The notes under the pieces are model-generated. The model did no database searches. It was not told where the DNA came from and saw only the letters and a program-made list of their open reading frames with translations. Position numbers and translations under genes: made by a program. 64,000 bases of DNA, from assembly GCA_965242975.1 (NCBI GenBank), contig CBDETS010000007.1, positions 4,278,001 to 4,342,000 of the forward strand. Reading direction: 5' to 3'. This stretch comes from JAPPHA01 sp965242975 (lineage in GTDB: Bacteria; Pseudomonadota; Alphaproteobacteria; Rhodobacterales; Rhodobacteraceae). Within the stretch, counting starts at the first letter, position 1; each line of letters begins with the position of its first letter. This document shows, piece by piece, positions 52,553-60,598 of the stretch.

Positions 52553-55480
52553 ATGCCCCAACTCGCCAATCCCAACTCGCCGACCGACACCGTGCTCGAG
52601 GTACGACGAACCGGACTGATTGCCTTTCTGTTCGGAATCCTGCGACCGAACCAGGCCAGGGCGGCAGCCATAACTGCGGACGGTCTGAAACTCACTTTCG
52701 CAACCAGAACCGCCGCGATCGCCTTTTGGGATCTCAAGGAAATCAAGATAGAGACCAGGCGACGCCGATCCCGCATGCACATTCTTCACGCCTCCGGAGA
52801 AACGACGACATCCGGACTCGCTCGGAACAGGGCCGAGGCCTTTGTTGCCTCCGTGGAGATCAGGAGAGCAGATTGGTGGCGCAAAGCGCTTGCCCCGCGG
52901 GTCGAAGTGGTCCGGTTCGCTCACGGTCGTCTCGCGCTTCTGAGGGATCCACCTGCATACGTGACAAAGAGCGCCGTTCTTGAACTCAAGCGTGTGGTGG
53001 AGGAAGCCGCAGACGGATTGCGCGGCTGCCTGCCGGACACGCTCGCGCGCGATCCGGACTTCAGGATGCTGAAGGCGATACAGGCGTTCCTGGAAGCTCC
53101 GGAGCGTTTCAGGACAAGGGCAAACGAGACTTTTATCGAAAACGAACTCGTCCGGTCGAAGGAATTCCTGGGCCGGATCGAGGCCCGGCCGCTGACCGAT
53201 GAACAGCGCAGGGCCGTCGTGACCGACGAGGACCGAAATTTAGTTGTCGCCGCGGCCGGCAGCGGCAAGACATCGGTGATCGTCGCCAAGACCGGGTGGC
53301 TCATCCGGAAAGGTTACCGACGTCCGTCGGAACTGCTGTTGCTGGCCTTCGCAAGAGACGCCCGCAAGGAAATGGAGGACCGGGTTCGCAAGCGCCTCGG
53401 CAAGGAAGCAGGTCAGGACATCACTGTCCGGACATTCCACAGTCTCGGCATGGCGATCATCGGGGAAGCCGAAGGGAGGAAACCGTCCCTGGCGAAATCC
53501 GCGGAAAGCGACAGGGCCCTGTTCGACCTGCTGAAGGATATCATCGCCGAGCTACTCCGGGACAGGGAACTTGCCGAGATCCTGCTTACGTGGTTCGGGG
53601 AACACTTCGCACTGTACAGGAGCGAACACGATTTCAGCAGCTGGGGTGAGTACTGGGACTACATCAGGAAGCACGACATCCGTTCCCTGAAGGGAGACAC
53701 GGTCAGAAGCTTCGAGGAATGCGAGATCGCCAACTTCCTCTACCTTCATGGTGTGCCCTACGAATACGAAGCCCAGTACGAACACGATACCGCGACCTCC
53801 AGGCACAGCCAGTACCGGCCCGACTTCCATCTCCCGGAAGCCGGGATCTACATCGAACATTTCGGCCTCGACGCTAACGGGAACACCGCACCGTTCGTTG
53901 ACCAGCAAAAGTATCTGGAGAGCATGGCCTGGAAACTGCAGAAACACGAGGAACATGGCACGACCCTCATCCAGACCTTCAGCCATGAGCACGCATCCGG
54001 CACCCTGATCAGGAATCTGGAAGACAAACTGGCGGAGCACGGCGTGACCTTTTCGCCGATTCCGTCCGAGAGGACATTCGCCATCCTCGAGGAACAGGGC
54101 AGGATCGATCCGTTCACTCGGTTGGTGGCCACCTTCCTGCAGCATTTCAAGGGCGCACAACTGTCCTTCGAGGATGTCGCACAGCGAGCCGGCGACCTCG
54201 GTGATCCCGGCCGCACCGCGGCCTTCCTTGCGGTGTTCAGGCCGATCTTCGACCGCTACCAGGAAACACTGGCGAACGCCGGGGAGATCGACTTCCACGA
54301 CATGATCGGCAAAGCCACGGAACACGTGGAGTCCGGGCAGTACGAGAGTCCGTTCGGCTATATCCTCGTGGACGAGTTCCAGGACATCTCTCCGGGAAGG
54401 GCTCGACTGCTGAAGGCCCTGCTGGACCAGTCTTCGAACAACAGGCTGTTCGCCGTCGGTGACGACTGGCAGGCGATCTACCGCTTCGGCGGGGCCGACA
54501 TCTCCATCATGCGCGAATTCCGGGAACGCTTCGGCAACAGCGAGCGCATCGTCCTGGAAACGACCTTCCGGTGTAACGATCGTATCGCGGCTCTCGCCAC
54601 CGCGTTCGTGCTGAAGAACCCCGCCCAGATCCGTAAGACGGTCCGCGCGGTCCGCCGGGCGGATGGACCGGCTGTTCATGTTGGCCTTCCCGGCGAGGAA
54701 AACCGGTCCCTGCTGCGGGAAGCGCTCGACAGGGTCGCGACAGATGCCAACAGGCATGACGGGACATCGAGCGTCCTGCTTCTTGGCCGGTATCGGCATA
54801 CGGGTCCGAAGAACATGCCGGGTATCACCAGGCGATATCCTGGTCTGCGGGTTTCCTTCATGACCGTGCACGGATCGAAGGGGCTCGAGGCCGACTACGT
54901 GGTGGTGCCCGGCCTCTGTTCCGGGAAGTACGGTTTTCCTGCCGAGATCGTCGACGACCCGCTGCTCGACCTGGTGCTCGCCACCCCCGAACACTATCCC
55001 AATGCCGAGGAACGGCGCCTGTTCTACGTGGCGGTCACGCGTGCGCGGCGCCAGGCGTTCCTGCTCGCGGACGGCGGACCGCCGTCCCCCTTCATTCTGG
55101 AACTGATTGAAGGAAAATATGATGTCAACGTATTCGGCCAATTACCGGGAGCGGCGGTGCCATGCCCGGTTTGCAAGAAAGGTCATCTGAAACGCCGCGA
55201 GAACGCGCGGGGCGGGGGAATCTTCCACGGTTGCTCGAACTGGCCTTTGTGCGAACACAGGCAGCGTCCATGCCCTGCTTGTGGGGAAGGCTTGCCGGAA
55301 AGGTCAGGGACAAAGTTTCGGTGCCGCGATTGCGGGCAGGCTATTCAGAGCTGTCCACGCTGTGACGGCTGGCTCGAGACCAGGATGGGCAAATTCGGCC
55401 GCTTTCTTGGCTGCTCAAACTACCCTGCGTGTGAATTCACGCGAAATATCAGGAAAAGAGGCGCTGGGCATGCGCAGTGA
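52553..55480 (+). CDS. UvrD/Rep-family helicase, helicase IV-like, with nuclease-type insertion and zinc ribbons
   Basis: 975 residues. Residues 1-210 form an N-terminal domain as in helicase IV (HelD). Walker A is AAAGSGKTSV (about 232), motif Ia LLLAFARDARKEMEDRVRKR, Walker B YILVDEFQDI (about 603), VGDDWQAIYRFGGAD, VSFMTVHGSKGLEADYVVVP and RRLFYVAVTRARR. Between motifs Ia and II, RPDFHLPEAGIYIEHFG supplies a PD-(D/E)XK-like Asp/Glu pair, also known in HelD relatives. Residues 870-965 carry topoisomerase-type Cys4 ribbons (CPVCKKG...CSNWPLCE, CPACGEG, CRDCG, CPRCDG...CSNYPACE). It unwinds DNA 3'-5', probably in repair or processing of the element's DNA; a defence role is possible but unproven. 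Confidence 0.88.
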   Translation: MPQLANPNSPTDTVLEVRRTGLIAFLFGILRPNQARAAAITADGLKLTFATRTAAIAFWDLKEIKIETRRRRSRMHILHASGETTTSGLARNRAEAFVASVEIRRADWWRKALAPRVEVVRFAHGRLALLRDPPAYVTKSAVLELKRVVEEAADGLRGCLPDTLARDPDFRMLKAIQAFLEAPERFRTRANETFIENELVRSKEFLGRIEARPLTDEQRRAVVTDEDRNLVVAAAGSGKTSVIVAKTGWLIRKGYRRPSELLLLAFARDARKEMEDRVRKRLGKEAGQDITVRTFHSLGMAIIGEAEGRKPSLAKSAESDRALFDLLKDIIAELLRDRELAEILLTWFGEHFALYRSEHDFSSWGEYWDYIRKHDIRSLKGDTVRSFEECEIANFLYLHGVPYEYEAQYEHDTATSRHSQYRPDFHLPEAGIYIEHFGLDANGNTAPFVDQQKYLESMAWKLQKHEEHGTTLIQTFSHEHASGTLIRNLEDKLAEHGVTFSPIPSERTFAILEEQGRIDPFTRLVATFLQHFKGAQLSFEDVAQRAGDLGDPGRTAAFLAVFRPIFDRYQETLANAGEIDFHDMIGKATEHVESGQYESPFGYILVDEFQDISPGRARLLKALLDQSSNNRLFAVGDDWQAIYRFGGADISIMREFRERFGNSERIVLETTFRCNDRIAALATAFVLKNPAQIRKTVRAVRRADGPAVHVGLPGEENRSLLREALDRVATDANRHDGTSSVLLLGRYRHTGPKNMPGITRRYPGLRVSFMTVHGSKGLEADYVVVPGLCSGKYGFPAEIVDDPLLDLVLATPEHYPNAEERRLFYVAVTRARRQAFLLADGGPPSPFILELIEGKYDVNVFGQLPGAAVPCPVCKKGHLKRRENARGGGIFHGCSNWPLCEHRQRPCPACGEGLPERSGTKFRCRDCGQAIQSCPRCDGWLETRMGKFGRFLGCSNYPACEFTRNIRKRGAGHAQ

Positions 55481-55741
55481 GAGTTGTTTCCGGGCCGAGA
55501 ATTGGGGTGTGCTTGTGTTTTGAATTGTGTCCGATAACGCAAGACATTCGGACATGCCTGAGAACGACACCGCACATTCATCAATCGATCGCCAACGTCG
55601 GAAACTCTGTTGTTTTTTTCATATTTCGGAGTTTATGCTTTCACGTAGACCCTTGAATCAATGGTTCAGATCCGTGCCGGATTCCCGCTTACGGACTGAA
55701 CATTCGAATGAAGCTCTGTTACGATGTCATGAAAGACCAGG

Positions 55742-56182
55742 ATGACGAATAAATCCAAAACGCGATCTGTCGAGATCGATTTCGAAATTCACCAGTTGAT
55801 CGAACTTGAGAAACAAGGATTTTGCGAATCTGACAACAATGTTCTTCGACGGCTTCTTGGGCTTGACGACTCACAACCGCAGCCATCGCCTTCACCTACT
55901 CCACCTCCTGCGGGCCGGTCTTGGAAAAGTCATGGAGTTACTTTGCCTCACGGCACCGAAATACAGATGGAATACGGCGGGCAGCGGTATATGGGAGAAA
56001 TCAAGGACGGCAGGTGGAACGTGGGAGGGCACATATACAATTCGCCGTCACAGGCGGCGGGAGCTGTGGCCCGTACCAAAAGTGGGGCCAGAACGCATCT
56101 CAACGGTTGGGTATACTGGTCGGCCAAGCGTCCGACTGATACATCGTGGGTTTCCATCAAAAGGCTGCGCGAAGAGGCATAA
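55742..56182 (+). CDS. Predicted ribbon-helix-helix and RAMA-domain protein
   Basis: 146 residues. The start SVEIDFEIHQLIELEKQGF, then SDNNVLRRLLGL, resembles the SeqA-type N-terminal ribbon-helix-helix used for dimerisation and DNA contact. After a proline/serine linker (QPQPSPSPTPPPAG), residues 63-143 (LPHGTEIQMEYGGQRYMGEI, DGRWNVGGHIYNSPSQAAGA, WVYWSAKRPTDTSWVSIKRL) look like a RAMA domain, found with restriction and adenine-methylation genes. Likely binds DNA or reads its methylation. Start: ATG at 55,742 after AAAGACCAGG. No methyltransferase is visible in the window. Confidence 0.68.
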   Translation: MTNKSKTRSVEIDFEIHQLIELEKQGFCESDNNVLRRLLGLDDSQPQPSPSPTPPPAGRSWKSHGVTLPHGTEIQMEYGGQRYMGEIKDGRWNVGGHIYNSPSQAAGAVARTKSGARTHLNGWVYWSAKRPTDTSWVSIKRLREEA

Positions 56183-56675
56183 AGGTAGTCGCGAACTTTG
56201 ACCCATTCCTGCTTTTGTCTGTGGTTCTGGTCAAAGATCAAGCGCTATCCAGATGTTAACCCAACCGCCCTTGCTTCCGGCGGAATGCTGGTTCGGGGTT
56301 TCAGTCTGGTAGGATGAACCCGTTGATACACAGTCTATTCGCGGTCCGCATGTCCCGACCAGTGTGTCTGTTTTGTCTCCGGCGGCAGGTATCGGTTTCA
56401 GAAACCGTGACATTTCGCGCCGTTTTTGCCGGTTCGGCAAGATGGGCACGAGCGGGTTCGTGGCGACCCTGGGGTCGCAGGATTTTCCGGGCGCTGTCAA
56501 ACGTTGTCGTTTTGTCATCTTTTGGGGGTGGGGACGCTCACGTTTCGGATGATCTCCATTGCCCGGGTTATTTCCTGATCGGTGTGGTGTCTTCCGATGC
56601 TCAGGACGTGCCTTGAGTCGGAAATCGTGAATTCCGACCGCCAACACCCACGTCAGCCAAAGGCAGGTCAACGCG
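56183..56675. other. Intergenic region between the RAMA gene and the minus-strand cassette
   Basis: About 490 bases between convergent genes. TTTGACC near 56,197 and GGTCAAA near 56,230 form a short inverted repeat that may be a bidirectional terminator. Open frames on either strand look non-coding. Confidence 0.35.
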
Positions 56676-57326
56676 TCAGGTCTTTTGACCGGCCAGTTTT
56701 GTCAATGCCCTTTCCGCCGCTGCAACTAGGCAGCTGAGTTCCAGGTCGCCATTCCGTATCGGCGCGATGCCCTTCCGTGTCCGAACGTAACTATAGCCGT
56801 TGTACTTTTCCGGTTCCGACTTCCAGCCCTTTGTGGGAATCGCCGCTTTGAGTGTCTTGACGTCTTGCTTGAATTCGCCTTTTCCCGCCCAGAGCCAAAG
56901 GGATGCTTCCGTTCGATCAAGGCAGACGGACAGCCAGAACCTACGGCCTTTCCTTCGAACGTAACGACCGAATTCCCAATTCTCCCAGATCGAATAACAT
57001 CCATACAAGCCGGCAGTGCCGTCATAGTCGTGCGCTTCCGCGATCGAGAGCGGTGCGAGGTTTGAACCGACCGACTGCATGGCGGTGCGCCAAACCATGT
57101 CCCAGAGTTCGTGCAGCAGAATGGCGTAGTCGCAACGCACTTGGTGGGCCGCAAGGACGGCAGTGTGGAACTCCGGCAGTTTTTCCCAACCCCAGTCCTG
57201 GCGCGCCTCTAGCTTCTTTCGGCCGTTGCAGCTCAGGACGTGATCAACAGCCGTCATAACGTCCTTCCGTGAAGCATACGCGCGATAGCTTTCTGGAAGC
57301 GCGATTCGCATGTCTTGATTTTTCAT
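56676..57326 (-). CDS. Hypothetical protein, nuclease-cassette partner
   Basis: 216 residues from ATG 57,326, with GGGAAA six bases upstream; a longer frame to 57,560 overlaps the nuclease gene and is less likely. The protein is rich in tryptophan and aromatic residues (WGWEKLPEFHTAVLAAHQVR, YSIWENWEFGRYVRRKGRRF, WLSVCLDRTEASLWLWAGKG) and looks globular and soluble. No family is recognised. It follows the PD-(D/E)XK gene by 22 bases on the same strand, so the two are probably co-transcribed and act together. Confidence 0.65.
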   Translation of the reverse strand: MKNQDMRIALPESYRAYASRKDVMTAVDHVLSCNGRKKLEARQDWGWEKLPEFHTAVLAAHQVRCDYAILLHELWDMVWRTAMQSVGSNLAPLSIAEAHDYDGTAGLYGCYSIWENWEFGRYVRRKGRRFWLSVCLDRTEASLWLWAGKGEFKQDVKTLKAAIPTKGWKSEPEKYNGYSYVRTRKGIAPIRNGDLELSCLVAAAERALTKLAGQKT

Positions 57327-57348
57327 TTTCTGTTTCCCTTTTTTGTGG

Positions 57349-58134
57349 TTATGGGCCGGCACATTCCCAGAGCGTTCGCCGGAACTGCCGAAATTCACCG
57401 TCATCGTGCTCCGGCGCGAGGGCACAATCGAATGCGAGAAGCAACGAGTACCAAGAGATCCATCGCCAATCCGTGTTTTTCGGATGTGCAAGCGTTTGGT
57501 CGATCTTGTCGCCACGTTGCGAAGAGACGATGAACAACAAGGGTTTTTCCGAGCCACCACTATCGATCATCTCCATGAGATGCGCCTGATACGCAGGTAG
57601 GGGGTTTTTCATGTTCCCGCAGCTGAACTTTGCCTCGATGACAGCACCGCAACATTCTCCCAAGGCGTTTCGCCATGTCAGCAGTAGGTCGATTCGCTTC
57701 CCCTCAGAGGTGGTGTCTTCATTTGTCGCGTTCGCGTCATGGATACCTCCGCTCGAGCAACCATGGTCGTCGCGGCCAAGCGCCCTGAGCATGGCCCGGA
57801 TCCGCCCGTTCCGAACGGTGCGGTCCTCCGCGTTCAGAAACCATGCGAGGCCTCCCGTCGCCTGCGTTTCCGTCATTTGGAGCCAGTCCAGGGGATCGGC
57901 GTGAAACATGTGATGGTGCAGCAAATCGAAGCCGAATGCGCTTTTCATTGCATCCAAGCCACGCTCCCAGCAGGGAGAATTCGCGAATTTGGGAATTCCG
58001 TTCGAAACAGCGTGGGCAGGTTTGGTCGAGATCGTTTGGGATAGGAACGAGAGGGCGTCCTGCCCGCGAACCCAGTCGCGCTGCGCAAGGCACGAAAGGC
58101 ACGAAAGGTCCTTGGACGGAAGTCTCGCACTCAT
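57349..58134 (-). CDS. Predicted PD-(D/E)XK nuclease
   Basis: 261 residues. GKRIDLLLTWRNALGECCGA followed by VIEAKFSC gives the D...ExK catalytic core at about residues 150-173, with a helix containing LPAYQAHLME after it and PLLFIVSSQRG as the next strand, like the PDDEXK_4 type. The N-terminal half (DWLQMTETQATGGLAWFLNA) is the usual lead-in of that group. A GGGGG stretch lies about 8 bases before the ATG. Such nucleases occur in defence islands and mobile elements. The target is unknown; the 22-base gap to the downstream unknown gene suggests a two-gene unit. Confidence 0.72.
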   Translation of the reverse strand: MSARLPSKDLSCLSCLAQRDWVRGQDALSFLSQTISTKPAHAVSNGIPKFANSPCWERGLDAMKSAFGFDLLHHHMFHADPLDWLQMTETQATGGLAWFLNAEDRTVRNGRIRAMLRALGRDDHGCSSGGIHDANATNEDTTSEGKRIDLLLTWRNALGECCGAVIEAKFSCGNMKNPLPAYQAHLMEMIDSGGSEKPLLFIVSSQRGDKIDQTLAHPKNTDWRWISWYSLLLAFDCALAPEHDDGEFRQFRRTLWECAGP

Positions 58135-58362
58135 CTGGTCATCCCCCTGTTCAGACTCACGGGTTCCTGCCGCAGGGCAGCCATTTCGGCAACGTCTGTC
58201 CGCGGCAGCGGATGCAACTCTCGGTCAGACACTAGGTGACCGAAACCGGCCTTGACCGGCGCAAATCCCTGCAAGAAAGATGCCGCTCGTGGTCGAGAAT
58301 CCGGGGCACCTCTTGCGATGAGCGCCGGATGACCCCGGCGAGAAATTCTCAGCGTAGGCACG

Positions 58363-58836
58363 TCAGGCACCTTCATCTGCAAGCAACGCCTGGTGCACGG
58401 ACTCCGGCAATGCATATTCGTAATTTTCTTGGTCGTCGCTCCATCGATAGTCGAAGAAGTGAGCATGGTCATCATAGCCGTCGGTATGCGACATGCGTCT
58501 TCCAAAAGCGCCCATAAGGCCAGCGAACTGCTGAGGCGTATAATCCGTTGCCGTGTGCAGGTCGCTCAACGGCACAAAATCCGGATACGCTTCGTTCAGC
58601 GCTTTGAGCACCGCTTTGAGCGGTGTGGAAATCGCTGGCCGGCGCGTCAATACGCGATGGGCAAACTCCTCGGTAACGAACTTTTTTCCCTCTTCTGAAT
58701 TCAATTCCCTCAGACTGGTTGACCGACGCTCTTTGGGCGTCTCGACCGTGACGGTGTGCTCCGGAGTCGTCGGAAGCATCGATTGAGCTATTTTGCGGAT
58801 CTCCTCAGGAGTTCCTTCGAAAACGAGCAGTTTCAT
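58363..58836 (-). CDS. Hypothetical protein, winged-helix-like
   Basis: 157 residues. Starts MKLLVFEGTPEEIRKIAQSM at 58,836 behind GGGAAAA. The second half (RRPAISTPLKAVLKALNEAY, PLSDLHTATDYTPQQFAGLM, GAFGRRMSHTDG, WSDDQENYEYALPESVHQAL) reads like a winged-helix domain seen in small conserved hypotheticals. It could be the regulator or sensor for the nuclease cassette, from which a 228-base gap separates it. Confidence 0.62.
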   Translation of the reverse strand: MKLLVFEGTPEEIRKIAQSMLPTTPEHTVTVETPKERRSTSLRELNSEEGKKFVTEEFAHRVLTRRPAISTPLKAVLKALNEAYPDFVPLSDLHTATDYTPQQFAGLMGAFGRRMSHTDGYDDHAHFFDYRWSDDQENYEYALPESVHQALLADEGA

Positions 58837-59661
58837 GGATTTTCCCTTCAAAGTCTTGCGTGAAGCAAAGCTAGAAAGCTTTTTCAGTTTTATTTATGGA
58901 CTGAATTTTACCTCTTGTCAACGTCAAAGTAACTCCAAATTATCTCCAATATATTTTTAACTGATTTTGCTTGCTTGGAAAGTATCAAACCGAAACCCTC
59001 CCGATGTTGAGAATGCTGACAACTATCGGGTCTGCGCATGCCACGTTGTCCAACGAAGGAAGATCCGGAAATCCTCACGGGTGCTAACAGAACGCCATTC
59101 CGTCCGGATGATCTTGAACATTTTGGAAAACCAATGTCGCGTACCTTGGGTACCTCACGCGGTTTCGCCGGGCCGCCGGTTCAGGATGGCCTCACTGCAG
59201 CCCGTTGTTTGTGACCAAGCCACAAACAGCCGGAGTCGGTTCCGGTCGACAAGTATTGCAAATCAGGAAAGTCCCTGAGAGTTCGTTTCAGAAAGTTCGT
59301 GCTACCACGCGTGAAGGGTCAGGCGATAAGTCCGGTCGCTCCATACTTGGTCCTGTGCTTCGGAGGAAAGTTCTGGCCTCACATCGATCGAAACCTGCAC
59401 TTATTCTGTTGCAACAAAAAGGATGGCGTGAACGCGGGTGGTCAGCGCACACGTTCTGGTGGCCGATTTTTGCGGCTCCTACCGATGCCGAACCGTGTGT
59501 GTTTGCAACCAAGGTCGCCATGTAAAACGCCAGCGCGAAGACCGCCATTCGCACCTGCTATGGGCTCGGATAGTTCGGAAAGCAGTACAGACCACAGATC
59601 TCTTGGAAGACAACAGGACAACCTCTCTCAAATCCCGTTCCCCCCGAAACCGTTCGGGTGT
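58837..59661. other. AT-rich divergent region
   Basis: About 820 bases. The part from 58,860 to 58,985 is the most AT-rich stretch in the right half of the window (TTTTATTTATGGACTG, ATTATCTCCAATATATTTTT) and very likely contains promoters for the leftward cassette. The frame 59,299-59,661 is open and continuous with the next gene but of unlikely composition, so I treat it as untranslated upstream sequence. Confidence 0.4.
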
Positions 59662-60558
59662 ATGACCCCAGCCATGGCGAACACGGGGTCAGACACTCCC
59701 GGCGACGACGTTAATTCCGACCGCGACCTGTTGCTCGGCCGCGTCAGCCGGCCCGGTGCTTCCCGGAAACCTGCCGCACCGTCCAGAAAGGGAAGTGTTC
59801 CTTCGAGTCTGGCGAGTCTGGCGAGTCTGGCCGACAGTGCGCTGCTCCGGGAGAATCTCCAGCGGTTCGACGGCCTCCTTGAGCGGACCACAGCGTTGGA
59901 AGAGGCCCTCCGGGAAACATCGGCAGTGCTGGCGCGGATTGCTCCGGCGATTGACGAATTCATCCGTCAATCAGGCGATCTGTCCCGTGAACTGTCCAAA
60001 ACGACCGACGAGTTGTCGAAGGTCCTGCCCCGGCTCGACGGGATTGACGGGAAGATGACGGACACGGCGGAGGCCGTGGAGCCGTTCCGTCAGGACGTCA
60101 AACGGCTGGAAGAAAGGAACGGCGAACTTGCCCGGGCCTTGGAAAGCTTTGAGCCCGGAGGGGCCGCGGACAACAACGACACCAACGATCTCCCGGTTTC
60201 AACGCAAAGGCGCATTTCCCAGCAGGACGGAGAAATGCCGCCTTCGGTCCCCGCCCTTGCGGTTCCGGACCTGGCCGACCCCGATGCAATGGAGCGGGCC
60301 GTCGGCGTTCTCGGTGACCTGCACAAGAGAATCGGTATCGGCCTTTTCGTCCTGGAGCAGGCACTCCCCGAGGCAGACCGGAAACGCGCGATCGCCGATT
60401 TCCGGCGCAAGCAGGATGCCGGCCCTCGCCGGCGCTGGTTGCGGCGGTTCCTTGCCGTCGTCGCGCTGGTCATCGTTACCGCCTGGATCGAGGCGACCTG
60501 GTATCCGTTCGGCAGGATCCTGGCCTGGGCACGGTACCTGACCGGGTGGCCTCTGTGA
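59662..60558 (+). CDS. Coiled-coil protein with C-terminal membrane anchor
   Basis: 298 residues if started at ATG 59,662 (ATG 59,674 or 59,563 possible; no clear ribosome site). A polar N-region is followed by a heptad-rich segment (about 55-165: LLRENLQRFDGLLERTTALE, LSRELSKTTDELSKVLPRLD), a variable linker, and one hydrophobic helix near the end (WLRRFLAVVALVIVTAWIEA). It lies 40 bases before the relaxase gene. Possibly an accessory factor placing relaxase or DNA at the membrane; not recognised as a known mobilisation protein. Confidence 0.6.
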   Translation: MTPAMANTGSDTPGDDVNSDRDLLLGRVSRPGASRKPAAPSRKGSVPSSLASLASLADSALLRENLQRFDGLLERTTALEEALRETSAVLARIAPAIDEFIRQSGDLSRELSKTTDELSKVLPRLDGIDGKMTDTAEAVEPFRQDVKRLEERNGELARALESFEPGGAADNNDTNDLPVSTQRRISQQDGEMPPSVPALAVPDLADPDAMERAVGVLGDLHKRIGIGLFVLEQALPEADRKRAIADFRRKQDAGPRRRWLRRFLAVVALVIVTAWIEATWYPFGRILAWARYLTGWPL

Positions 60559-60598
60559 CCGTTTCCGCCGGTTCGCCAACCGAGTCCGGCACCGCCTG

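Noticed and set aside
52346..52924. 192-codon minus-strand frame overlapping the helicase start
   Set aside because: Overlaps the well-supported helicase N-terminus and has no recognisable features.
53552..55141. 529-codon minus-strand frame opposite the helicase gene
   Set aside because: Shadow of a long coding gene; helicase motifs are on the plus strand.
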